Positions 9,119 to 15,607 of a stretch of DNA of 64,000 nt are shown here, piece by piece (position 1 is the first letter of the stretch; each line of letters opens with the position of its first letter). The notes beneath the pieces are model-generated. The model had not been told where the DNA came from. It saw only the letters and a program-made list of their open reading frames with translations, and did no database searches. The position numbers were made by a program, and so were the translations under genes. This stretch comes from a virus: positions 1-64,000 of IMG/VR virus record IMGVR_UViG_3300025647_000019. One strand, 5' to 3'.

Positions 9119-9676
9119 ATGGCTTTAAATCCACATGCAGTTAATCTTGCGACAAAAGGAAGATTAGGAGTTGCAACTGTAACTGCTACTCGTGGAATTA
9201 TACCAGAAGTAGATCCAACAAATCCAGATAGAAATTTTTGCGATTATCCACATGCTGTTAATGTGGCAACCAAAGGTAATTTGTCCGATGCTCATATAAC
9301 TGGTGTTAAGGGTAAGATTCCAAAGATTTGCGACCTTACGCCTCCAATTCCAGGATATTGTGATTATCCTCACGCAGTTAAATTGGCAACAATGGGAAGA
9401 CTTGGCGCAACGGTTGGAACTGCAACAAGAGGTCGAGTATTAAGAATCTGTATTGAAGAATTCCCAGTAAGAACCACTGGGCCTGGAAGGCGTGGGTTCA
9501 GAAAAGAAGAAGAGAAAAAGAAATGTATTCGAATTACAGTATTTGCTTATGGTGAAAAGTTTGTATCTGAACATTGTGTTGAAAAGGATAGAATCGTTAA
9601 AGCTTCAGATGTTGAAGTCAGAGATATTGGAAATAAAAAGATTTCCATAAAATTAAAAGGAATTAAAAAATCATGA
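9119..9676 (+). CDS. Triplicated PHAV-motif protein (185 aa)
   Basis: Function unknown. Three copies of a unit of about 40 residues begin at residues 5, 44 and 84 with PHAV(N/K)(L/V)AT(K/M)G(R/N)L, followed by a TG/TRG turn and a proline-rich linker containing CDYPH. The C-terminal 60 residues are a basic segment (FRKEEEKKKC) followed by a predicted beta region. It overlaps the following exported gene by 4 bases. The repeats could each bind a symmetric partner; this is inference. Confidence 0.6.
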   Translation: MALNPHAVNLATKGRLGVATVTATRGIIPEVDPTNPDRNFCDYPHAVNVATKGNLSDAHITGVKGKIPKICDLTPPIPGYCDYPHAVKLATMGRLGATVGTATRGRVLRICIEEFPVRTTGPGRRGFRKEEEKKKCIRITVFAYGEKFVSEHCVEKDRIVKASDVEVRDIGNKKISIKLKGIKKS

Positions 9677-10104
9677 GAGAAGCTATAAAAGTGGCGTTGA
9701 TTAGTGCAATTGTATTTCTGATAGTTTCAGTTTTCGCAAACTGCTACGCACAATCATATGATATGGATCCAGAATATTATTTAAAAAATGAAAAACACTC
9801 TGGAAATTTCATTGCCTTTTCCAATATGGATTTGTGTGGAACATCATTGGGAAAGTTTTGTAATTTTAGTTTTCCAAACGAAGACCATAGGTCACATGAC
9901 CACACCTTTGTCATAAATGATCATGACCTAACCATTTATTGCTTTCAAAGAGACTTCGACAATGTTCTCAGATTGGTAAGTAGGCGTTATGGATTTTTCG
10001 ATGATTCATTTAATTACATAATAATTGAAGGAAAGGTTTACACAAAAGTAGAAGATAAAACATCCTTTCCAGGATGTCCAGTTCCATTGGGCTCAAAAAA
10101 ATAA
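9673..10104 (+). CDS. Exported hypothetical protein with Sec signal peptide
   Basis: Residues 1-27 form a classic signal peptide: MREAIK, a hydrophobic core (ALISAIVFLIVSVF), and a likely signal peptidase I site at CYA-QS. The mature domain (about 115 residues) contains several cysteines (LCGTSLGKFC and FPGCPVP) compatible with periplasmic disulfides, and an H/D cluster (DHRSHDHTF). No known fold is recognised. It closes the fibre operon and is followed by a new promoter at 10111. Possible roles include lysis or periplasmic exclusion; unproven. Confidence 0.6.
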   Translation: MREAIKVALISAIVFLIVSVFANCYAQSYDMDPEYYLKNEKHSGNFIAFSNMDLCGTSLGKFCNFSFPNEDHRSHDHTFVINDHDLTIYCFQRDFDNVLRLVSRRYGFFDDSFNYIIIEGKVYTKVEDKTSFPGCPVPLGSKK

Positions 10105-10110
10105 AAATTC

Positions 10111-10139
10111 TTGACACTCATTTTATTTTGGTGTATATT
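10111..10139 (+). promoter_or_regulatory. Sigma70 promoter for the sHSP gene
   Basis: TTGACA (10111-10116), a 17-nt spacer, then TATATT (10134-10139). The predicted transcript starts near 10146 and has a leader of about 58 nt before the ATG at 10204. Confidence 0.75.
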
Positions 10140-10153
10140 TATTCGTGATAGAG

Positions 10154-10166
10154 CAAATCGCCTGTC
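10154..10166 (+). repeat. Inverted repeat arm, left of sHSP gene
   Basis: CAAATCGCCTGTC here is the exact reverse complement of GACAGGCGATTTG at 10747-10759. The arms bracket the whole heat-shock gene; this arm lies in its predicted 5' untranslated region. Confidence 0.75.
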
Positions 10167-10203
10167 CAATTAGATCAATTTGACTAACAGAAAGGAGCCA
10201 ATC

Positions 10204-10740
10204 ATGGCACACAAAAGTCTAATTCAATGGGTAAACACATTTAACACTTCATCAACCTCTGGAGAACCAACTTGGTATTATTGGGACACTACCAATCTTC
10301 CAGTAGCAAATGACTATTTTCCAAGGTCTATTGAGAAGCAAATTGACGAGGCTTTCAATAAGCTTTGGGCAAATCGAAGCAATCCAATTATCAAGGATGA
10401 TGCAAAGCTTCCGAAGACGAACATCTATGAAGATGAAAGTGGATTGGTTATTCAAGCATTCGTTCCGTTTGTTCAGCCAGACGGAGATGAACTTAAGGTT
10501 ATTGTTGATCCTACGACAAATTCTATCAAGATTGAAGTCGAAGCACATCAACCAAAAGAAAAGCGAGAATACTATTTGAATGAAGTCAGCAGAACATCAT
10601 TCAAGAGGTCTTTCGCAATTGATAAAAAGTTCGACACAGATATTGCTACTTGCGATCACAAGGATGGAATTTTAACAATCAAGGTTCCATTTGAAGATGG
10701 AAGCAAAAAGCATACAATTTTTGAAATTACAAATGACTAA
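10204..10740 (+). CDS. hsp20: Small heat-shock protein (Hsp20/IbpA family)
   Basis: ATP-independent holdase chaperone. The 178-residue product has a variable N-terminal arm (W and F rich, residues 1-70), an alpha-crystallin domain (about 75-165) beginning with PKTNIYEDESGLVIQAF and ending with the typical CDHKDGILTIKVPF strand, and a short C-terminal tail. The start is ATG 10204, preceded by AAAGGAG; an in-frame TTG at 10180 lacks an RBS. It is a single-gene unit with its own promoter and a strong terminator. Hsp20 genes are known from marine T4-like phages and may protect virion assembly or host proteins. Confidence 0.88.
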   Translation: MAHKSLIQWVNTFNTSSTSGEPTWYYWDTTNLPVANDYFPRSIEKQIDEAFNKLWANRSNPIIKDDAKLPKTNIYEDESGLVIQAFVPFVQPDGDELKVIVDPTTNSIKIEVEAHQPKEKREYYLNEVSRTSFKRSFAIDKKFDTDIATCDHKDGILTIKVPFEDGSKKHTIFEITND

Positions 10741-10746
10741 AAAATA

Positions 10747-10759
10747 GACAGGCGATTTG
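10747..10759 (+). repeat. Inverted repeat arm, right of sHSP gene
   Basis: GACAGGCGATTTG pairs perfectly over 13 bases with 10154-10166. It lies 6 bases after the sHSP stop codon and 5 bases before the terminator stem. Confidence 0.75.
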
Positions 10760-10764
10760 ACTCA

Positions 10765-10797
10765 GGGGCTTGCATTCCGCAGGCCCCATATTTTTTT
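10765..10797 (+). terminator. Rho-independent terminator after sHSP gene
   Basis: Stem GGGGCTTGC / GCAGGCCCC (one G-T pair) around the loop ATTCC, followed by ATA and seven T. Confidence 0.8.
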
Positions 10798-10906
10798 GTT
10801 AAAACCCCCCATTAAAGTACATTTTTTTGAGCTAGATTCAACAATAATATCAAATATAGACCACAATATAGGGCCCATATTTTTTTGGGAAAAATTGAAT
10901 TTTTTA

Positions 10907-10935
10907 TATACTTTTCTGGGCCTTTAAGGTATAAT
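10907..10935 (+). promoter_or_regulatory. Promoter of accessory cluster 1
   Basis: TATACT (10907-10912), a 17-nt spacer, then TATAAT (10930-10935), upstream of the ATG at 10977. The -35 is one base from the TTTACT that recurs elsewhere. The stretch 10798-10906 holds no gene; it is AT-rich with homopolymer T runs. Confidence 0.65.
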
Positions 10936-10976
10936 GTACTTAGTTAAAAACACATTCCCTTTCAAGGAGACCTACA

Positions 10977-11219
10977 ATGTTCGGAACTCCCTACAAACAC
11001 AAAATGCTCCGGCTCGGACAGATTGTTGTTCCTGAGTGGGATATGGGTGGAAAGTATAAGATCGTTGATAAGTTTCCGGGAGTTCCCGGTTGGGATTGTG
11101 ACAGATACACCATCGTTGATTGCAATACCGGTGGAACTCATTACGGAGTTCGTGACAAGGATCTGATGACCCGCAAGGAAGCTAAAAAGTACTTCAATTC
11201 TTTCTCCCACGGTTGCTAA
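10977..11219 (+). CDS. Hypothetical early protein (80 aa)
   Basis: First gene after the promoter at 10907, with RBS AAGGAG 9 bases upstream of the ATG. The sequence is K/G/Y-rich with an SH3-like beta pattern (GQIVVPEWDMGGKYKIVD and GVRDKDLM) and no cysteine-pair motif. Codons are richer in C and G than those of the late genes, as in the other early genes. Family not recognised. Confidence 0.6.
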   Translation: MFGTPYKHKMLRLGQIVVPEWDMGGKYKIVDKFPGVPGWDCDRYTIVDCNTGGTHYGVRDKDLMTRKEAKKYFNSFSHGC

Positions 11220-11230
11220 AGGAGCCTCCA

Positions 11231-11386
11231 ATGTTAAAATTTCAGACTCAGCGCGATTATCTGATTCTTTTTGATTCAGAAACCAACAAGGTTCTCAAGA
11301 GCGAAAAACTTCCTACTTCCGGTTCAACTATCATTGCTGAAACCAAACTCCGAGTTTGGGCAAAGCGAAATCATTTCGAGGTTTAA
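11231..11386 (+). CDS. Small hypothetical protein (51 aa)
   Basis: A short ORF, MLKFQTQRDYLILFDS to NHFEV, with AAAGGAG 9 bases before the ATG and tight spacing to both neighbours (11 and 2 bases). The pattern of short strands suggests a compact beta domain. No function recognised. Confidence 0.6.
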   Translation: MLKFQTQRDYLILFDSETNKVLKSEKLPTSGSTIIAETKLRVWAKRNHFEV

Positions 11387-11388
11387 AA

Positions 11389-11769
11389 ATGTTCATTCTG
11401 ACCAAGACCGAAGCTCAGACCTTGATGGTCAACCATATGTTCGAAGCTGTTTCCACGGTTGGTGAAGATATTCATCTGGTTGCCTCACAGATTCTGTTTC
11501 AGGCTGTTCGTGATGGTGACATTCCTTCCAGTTCTCCCGATGCCCTTGAAGCTGTTGAGATTGAGATTTCCAATGCTGGTGGCGTTCGCCAGTGGCAGTG
11601 CGACAATACTCACGTTCTTCGCGAAGAACGTGTCAAGCGTCACAAGGAAATCAAGGATATGATGACCGCTCGTAGGGCTGAACTTTCCCGTGCTATGGAA
11701 ATCAGTCAGGAAGAAATGGAAAAGAAGGCTATTGAACTTATCAATAGAACTTGGGATGGTGAAAAGTGA
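11389..11769 (+). CDS. Hypothetical protein (126 aa), helical
   Basis: The start is ATG 11389, 2 bases after the previous stop; an upstream in-frame TTG at 11356 would overlap the 51-aa gene. The first 60 residues look globular and acidic. Residues 75-126 are strongly helical and charged (EERVKRHKEIKDMMTARRAE), possibly a coiled coil. No family recognised. The product overlaps the next gene by 4 bases. Confidence 0.6.
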   Translation: MFILTKTEAQTLMVNHMFEAVSTVGEDIHLVASQILFQAVRDGDIPSSSPDALEAVEIEISNAGGVRQWQCDNTHVLREERVKRHKEIKDMMTARRAELSRAMEISQEEMEKKAIELINRTWDGEK

Positions 11770-11975
11770 ATAAGGTGAATACAATTTCTAGACTCTGTGA
11801 TTTAACAGCAAAGGTTGCCGAATTTTATGATTGGACAAAGCAAGCGGATTGCTTTTGTGAAGTTTCTGTTTTTGAACACATGAGTACCCATGATGATATT
11901 ATCGCATTTATTGAAACTGCGGTAAAGGAAAAGATTGAACGTGAAAGGGATGATCCTTTTCACGTTCGAATGTGA
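11766..11975 (+). CDS. Hypothetical small acidic protein (69 aa)
   Basis: GTG start at 11766, overlapping the previous TGA (GTGA), so probably translationally coupled. Mixed helical sequence with two close cysteines (ADCFCEVS). Function unknown. Confidence 0.5.
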   Translation: MNKVNTISRLCDLTAKVAEFYDWTKQADCFCEVSVFEHMSTHDDIIAFIETAVKEKIERERDDPFHVRM

Positions 11976-11986
11976 AAAGGATAAGA

Positions 11987-12088
11987 ATGATGGTAAAAAT
12001 GCGATGGTTTGCTGATGACAACAATTGGAATATCGTTAAGATAATCTTTGTTGGAATTTTGATTCTTGTTGCCGATGGTCTATTTTAG
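11987..12088 (+). CDS. Single-pass membrane micropeptide (33 aa)
   Basis: MMVKMRWFADDNNWN followed by one hydrophobic segment (residues 16-33, IVKIIFVGILILVADGLF). AAAAGGATAAGA precedes the ATG. Small inner-membrane peptides are common in phage early regions; no specific role can be assigned. Confidence 0.45.
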   Translation: MMVKMRWFADDNNWNIVKIIFVGILILVADGLF

Positions 12089-12098
12089 GAGTTGAAAA

Positions 12099-12275
12099 AT
12101 GAATGACAGAGAATTGAGAATCGCCGCTTTTTGCGCTCTTGCTGAAATCAAAGAAATTTGTTTATGTGATCAGTATAACAATCAAAAGATTCAGGCAATT
12201 GAAAATGTAATTAGAAAAACAAATGATAAATGTTGGGACATTATCAATAAGTCTGAATCGGAGGTAAAAAAATGA
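12099..12275 (+). CDS. Hypothetical helical protein (58 aa)
   Basis: ATG 12099, preceded by GGAGTTGAAAA. Helical, with two cysteines close together (ICLCDQ) and one near residue 45. The stop overlaps the next ATG (ATGA at 12272), supporting real translation. Function unknown. Confidence 0.55.
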   Translation: MNDRELRIAAFCALAEIKEICLCDQYNNQKIQAIENVIRKTNDKCWDIINKSESEVKK

Positions 12276-12673
12276 ATAGTTACACTTTGCCCGCTGGTCG
12301 ATATTATGTTGGAGACCCTTGTTATGTCTTTGATTGGAATTGGGTCGAAGTTCTGTCAAACACTGATTTTTTCAGGAAGTATCCAGAAGGAGAATATGCT
12401 GAAAAGATTTGGGGACATGACACCAAATGGGGTGATGGTTGCTATTACGATGAAAATTGGAATATGTATCCCGTAGATGCTGGTCTAATTGGAGTTGTCC
12501 ATGAAGATCTTTGTGAAAGTGAAGGCCACGGAAAATGGGTTACTTTCGAAAAACCCTTTGATTGTGGTTGGGATGATGAAAATGGAACCATCATAATTGG
12601 ACACATTCGAATTAAGACAGATCTAGATGAAGAAGATCGTTGTTGGAATTATGATGATGAAGAAGAGGATTAA
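12272..12673 (+). CDS. Hypothetical protein with GDPCYV motif (133 aa)
   Basis: Opens MNSYTLPAGRYYVGDPCYVF, an opening seen in a widespread phage and bacterial protein family of unknown function; the C-terminal half carries GKWVTFEKPFDCGWDDENGT and the strand TIIIGHIRI. The acidic tail (DDEEED) is unusual. RBS GGAGG lies 8 bases upstream. Probably a soluble monomeric beta protein. Role unknown. Confidence 0.6.
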   Translation: MNSYTLPAGRYYVGDPCYVFDWNWVEVLSNTDFFRKYPEGEYAEKIWGHDTKWGDGCYYDENWNMYPVDAGLIGVVHEDLCESEGHGKWVTFEKPFDCGWDDENGTIIIGHIRIKTDLDEEDRCWNYDDEEED

Positions 12674-12675
12674 AA

Positions 12676-12894
12676 ATGTTTGAAATTGGATTTCTCGTAA
12701 AGGTCGAACACCTTTCCAACCATGGAAAGAATCGTATCAATGAGCATGGTGCTGTTTGGGAAGTTGAAAAGATTTCACCTTCCAGTATTCTTCTGAAGTC
12801 TACCGATGGAGAAGATTACAGGCGATGGTTTGATTTCAATATGGATAGGGACTTTGCTATTGTTGATGTTCTCACAATTCCTGAAGGAGATTAA
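12676..12894 (+). CDS. Hypothetical protein (72 aa)
   Basis: Begins 2 bases after the previous stop. A compact beta-rich sequence (IGFLVKVEHLSNHGKNR, AVWEVEKI, SILLKSTDG) resembling small SH3-like folds. No conserved catalytic motif. Function unknown. Confidence 0.5.
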   Translation: MFEIGFLVKVEHLSNHGKNRINEHGAVWEVEKISPSSILLKSTDGEDYRRWFDFNMDRDFAIVDVLTIPEGD

Positions 12895-12895
12895 A

Positions 12896-13135
12896 ATGAA
12901 TTACAAATCTCGCAGACCCAATCACATTAGGGAATATCTGTCTTCAGCAGATTATCAAATTTATTCCACTCAATGTCCTGAAGCGGCATTGACAGAAATG
13001 AGATTTTTAATGTTTCATTTTATGGAAAAATATGAAGAAGCCCAGAAGGAAATTCGTGAGTTGATAAAGAAGGACAATAGTCTTAGTAATGACTTGATGA
13101 AAAAGGGTTATTTCAGTAGGGGAGGGTGTCGATAA
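12896..13135 (+). CDS. Hypothetical helical protein (79 aa)
   Basis: The start is ATG 12896, preceded by GGAGATTAAA; a longer in-frame extension back to 12806 lies inside the upstream gene and is rejected. Residues 35-65 are a charged helix (FMEKYEEAQKEIREL) likely to form a coiled coil. Function unknown. Confidence 0.55.
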   Translation: MNYKSRRPNHIREYLSSADYQIYSTQCPEAALTEMRFLMFHFMEKYEEAQKEIRELIKKDNSLSNDLMKKGYFSRGGCR

Positions 13136-13136
13136 A

Positions 13137-14144
13137 ATGAAAACCATACTTTTAATTCTTAGCATATTCATTCTTGGTGGATGTGAATTAGAATATGGTT
13201 CAGAAAACAACACACTAGCAAACCCAATTCCTGAATGGGAACCAAGGGAATTCATTCGTGATGGTGACTATGGAATGGTTGATTTTGCTTTGGTGAAAGA
13301 CAACTCAAATCTGTATCATATAATTGGAATTGATGCATCTGTTGGACATCCTTGGAACCCTGAAAACTATAACAATCCTTATGGGTTTGTTCACGCAATT
13401 TCAACTGACCTTGTGAATTGGACAGAGGTTGATTCTATTATTGAACCACTTCGAAATAATTTCAATTACATTTGGGCACCAGATATTATGGAGATTGATG
13501 GAGTATATCATATGTGGTATACTGGTGTTCAGGTTCAGAATGACCCTGCTCAACATAGAGAGTTTGTTGTTCACTCAACATCAACTGACCTTTATGAATG
13601 GTCTGAACCTGAAATTGTTATGGATGGTTTTGATGATCCGAAAGACCTTATCAAGTGGGGCGATGGATCACCTTGGGCTAATGACTTGCGTGACCCACAT
13701 GTATTCACCTATATGACAACTGAATTGGGAAATCCTATTTATGGAATGACTATTTCCGTTCGAACAAATTCTGGTGATATGGGAATCGGCCTTGCTATTT
13801 GTGGAAGCGACCAAGGAGTTCCAGATAACAATTGGCAACTTTTGCAAATTCTAAATGAAACAATTGGAACTGGTGTCGGTGTTGAGTCTTCAACAACATT
13901 TAAATATGACAATAAGGATTATCTATTCTGGACAACTTGGGGATGGGCAGAACCCGAAAAGATTTGTATTTCAGTTGATGGAGAATTGAAATATGAAATT
14001 CCTAAAAAAGCATGTGAAATTTTAAAGGACGATGGTGAATATATCTTTGCTTGGTTAAGGGTGAATGATAATTATATTGGAGGATTTGATATTAAAATTG
14101 AAACAATGTTTTTCGAAGAAGAATTTCCTTACTTCCAAGAATAA
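13137..14144 (+). CDS. Lipoprotein with GH43/GH32-like beta-propeller
   Basis: A 335-residue exported lipoprotein: signal peptide with lipobox L13-G-G-C16. The body carries hallmarks of five-bladed propeller glycosidases: D49 in GMVDFAL, the blade motif STDLVNW (89-95) repeated as STDLYEW (149-155), WAPDI (113-117) followed by HMWYTG, RDPHVF (185-190) and E250 in GVGVESS. The GH43/GH32 superfamily uses D, D and E in equivalent places, so hydrolysis or binding of a surface polysaccharide is plausible; the substrate is unknown. Residue E17 after the lipid Cys does not signal inner-membrane retention. It heads an operon with two exported FN3-like genes. Confidence 0.7.
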   Translation: MKTILLILSIFILGGCELEYGSENNTLANPIPEWEPREFIRDGDYGMVDFALVKDNSNLYHIIGIDASVGHPWNPENYNNPYGFVHAISTDLVNWTEVDSIIEPLRNNFNYIWAPDIMEIDGVYHMWYTGVQVQNDPAQHREFVVHSTSTDLYEWSEPEIVMDGFDDPKDLIKWGDGSPWANDLRDPHVFTYMTTELGNPIYGMTISVRTNSGDMGIGLAICGSDQGVPDNNWQLLQILNETIGTGVGVESSTTFKYDNKDYLFWTTWGWAEPEKICISVDGELKYEIPKKACEILKDDGEYIFAWLRVNDNYIGGFDIKIETMFFEEEFPYFQE

Positions 14145-14169
14145 TGATATTTATCATTGGAGGTAAAAA

Positions 14170-14532
14170 ATGAAAAAGTGGATATTTATGGTTTTTACTT
14201 TTGTGGTTGTTATCTTACTTTCTGGTTGTAATAAATCCCCTTGTAAAGATTATGTACCAGGATCAATTGAAACTGGAAAAGTAAAGATCGCATGGACACC
14301 TCCAGAAAACAACACCCAAGATTTAACATATATGGTGCAATTATCAGAAAATGGTGAAGACTATTTTACAATAGGTTCTACCACAGACACATTTTATGTT
14401 TTGGATACAACTATGATTGACTATTGCAATTCGTATAGAGGCAGAGTTTATGCTGTAAATTCGTATGGTATATCTGGCCCTTTTTCGAGACAATCAAGAC
14501 CTTACACTCCAGTTCCAAACATAGAAAAATAG
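14170..14532 (+). CDS. Lipoprotein with fibronectin type III-like domain
   Basis: 120 residues: signal peptide with lipobox L17-S-G-C20, then one FN3-like sandwich (about 37-110) with KVKIAWTPPENN, LTYMVQLSENG and the late GRVYAVNSYGISGPF strand, typical of FN3 F-G edges. FN3 modules in phage and secreted glycosidases bind carbohydrates or proteins. A small hairpin, AATGAT-ATTT-ATCATT, lies at 14144-14159 just before the RBS GGAGG. Probably anchored with the upstream glycosidase-like lipoprotein. Confidence 0.65.
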   Translation: MKKWIFMVFTFVVVILLSGCNKSPCKDYVPGSIETGKVKIAWTPPENNTQDLTYMVQLSENGEDYFTIGSTTDTFYVLDTTMIDYCNSYRGRVYAVNSYGISGPFSRQSRPYTPVPNIEK

Positions 14533-14542
14533 GAGGAATGAC

Positions 14543-14905
14543 TTGAAAAAATTATTTTTAGGAATTATAATTGGAGTTCTTATCTTAGCTGGGACAGCTT
14601 TTTCACAGACAGTTTCATCTGTGAAATATACTTGGACTGCACCAACTGAAGGTTCTCCAGCAGTTGAATACACAGTTGAATATCGTGTTGATGGTGGAAA
14701 CTGGATTGCTGGTGGAACTGCACCCACAACTGAATTTACGTTTTTGAATGTTTTCGAATTTTTCAAAACTTATGAGGTTAGGGTTGCTGGTGTGGATATT
14801 ATAGGAAGGCAGGGACCATTTTCCCTAGTTTCTGACCCATATATGCCAGACCAAGGACCACCTGGAACACCAGGACAGCCAATTATTGTTGAAGTTATCG
14901 AATAA
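14543..14905 (+). CDS. Secreted fibronectin type III-like protein
   Basis: TTG start at 14543 with AGGAGG 8 bases upstream; an ATG at 14538 reads only two codons before a stop. The signal peptide spans residues 1-22 with a likely cut at AFS-QT and no lipobox Cys. One FN3-like domain follows (VKYTWTAPTEG, VEYTVEYRVDGG, YEVRVAGVDIIGRQGPF), similar in layout to the preceding lipoprotein, then a proline/glycine tail (GPPGTPGQP). Probably periplasmic or surface-associated and functionally linked to the two lipoproteins. Confidence 0.62.
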   Translation: MKKLFLGIIIGVLILAGTAFSQTVSSVKYTWTAPTEGSPAVEYTVEYRVDGGNWIAGGTAPTTEFTFLNVFEFFKTYEVRVAGVDIIGRQGPFSLVSDPYMPDQGPPGTPGQPIIVEVIE

Positions 14906-14911
14906 CATAAT

Positions 14912-14941
14912 TGGGGGAAATTAATTTTTCCCCCAGATTTT
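14912..14941 (+). terminator. Rho-independent terminator
   Basis: Stem TGGGGGAAA / TTTCCCCCA with loop TTAATT, followed by G and a T-rich tail that runs into the next promoter. Confidence 0.75.
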
Positions 14942-14943
14942 TA

Positions 14944-14972
14944 TTTACATTTTTATTTTCTTATGGTATTAT
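14944..14972 (+). promoter_or_regulatory. Promoter of accessory cluster 2
   Basis: TTTACA (14944-14949), 17-nt spacer, TATTAT (14967-14972). It directly follows the terminator hairpin and precedes the ATG at 15015. Confidence 0.65.
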
Positions 14973-15014
14973 TAGGTCTGTCAGTTAAAACTTTTTAACT
15001 AGGAGATTCTAAAA

Positions 15015-15188
15015 ATGACCATTCAAGAAAGCCGGAAGCAATTGGAGATTATTCAGAACTTGATTAAAAGCCAATTTCCAGATGCTAAGGTCGATGAACT
15101 CGGCAGACCTATTCTTCAATATACCGATGCCCAGAACCGAACGTGGTGGGTTAAGGTTGACCAAATTTTTACCCCGGAGAAATCCTAA
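15015..15188 (+). CDS. Small hypothetical protein (57 aa)
   Basis: First gene after the promoter at 14944; AGGAGATTCTAAAA precedes the ATG. An N-terminal amphipathic helix (SRKQLEIIQNLIKSQ) is followed by short strands (PILQYTDAQNRTWWVKV). Its stop overlaps the next ATG (TAATG). Function unknown. Confidence 0.55.
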   Translation: MTIQESRKQLEIIQNLIKSQFPDAKVDELGRPILQYTDAQNRTWWVKVDQIFTPEKS

Positions 15189-15319
15189 TGAACAAGTATT
15201 TTAAGAATAATGAGCTTTTGAAGGAAATTCAACGCAAGGAACGCAAGAAAAAGCAAATCGAACGCAAGAAAAGGGATAAGAAAAAGGGAGATAAGAAACG
15301 TGCCCAATTCCGAGATTAA
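15188..15319 (+). CDS. Very basic peptide (43 aa)
   Basis: ATG at 15188 overlaps the previous stop by one base. Nearly half of the residues are K or R (for example RKERKKKQIERKKRDKKK), giving a long charged helix probably binding nucleic acid. Function unknown; coding status rests on coupling and RBS-like GGAG upstream. Confidence 0.45.
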   Translation: MNKYFKNNELLKEIQRKERKKKQIERKKRDKKKGDKKRAQFRD

Positions 15320-15527
15320 AAAAATAGTTTTAGCTTATTTGGAAGGTCGGCCAGGTCATCTTCATACTACTTGGGAATATGAAAAACATATTTCATATGT
15401 AAATAACAGCGGAATAATCGAATTTAATTATATGGGAACTAGGTATATTGCACTTTATACAAGAACTGGGCCTTTACATAAGGGGGCCGATGATATTTTT
15501 AACGTTAATTATGTTGAACCTTTTTAA
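15300..15527 (+). CDS. Hypothetical protein (75 aa)
   Basis: GTG start at 15300, overlapping the basic peptide by 20 bases, with GGGAGAT upstream. A small alpha-beta sequence (IKKIVLAYLEGR, IIEFNYMGTRYIALY). No known family. Its stop is followed by a new promoter. Confidence 0.45.
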   Translation: MPNSEIKKIVLAYLEGRPGHLHTTWEYEKHISYVNNSGIIEFNYMGTRYIALYTRTGPLHKGADDIFNVNYVEPF

Positions 15528-15536
15528 GATTTTTTA

Positions 15537-15565
15537 TTTACTTTTTAATTTAGCTAGGGTATAAT
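15537..15565 (+). promoter_or_regulatory. Promoter of AAA+ ATPase operon
   Basis: TTTACT (15537-15542), 17-nt spacer, TATAAT (15560-15565); the predicted start is about 35 bases before the ATG at 15608. Confidence 0.75.
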
Positions 15566-15607
15566 TGTCCTAAGGTTAAAAAACATCAAATCTGAAAGGT
15601 AAAGCAA

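Noticed and set aside
10180-10203. TTG at 10180 as start of the heat-shock gene
   Set aside because: It would place the RBS AAAGGAG inside the coding region; ATG 10204 has perfect spacing.
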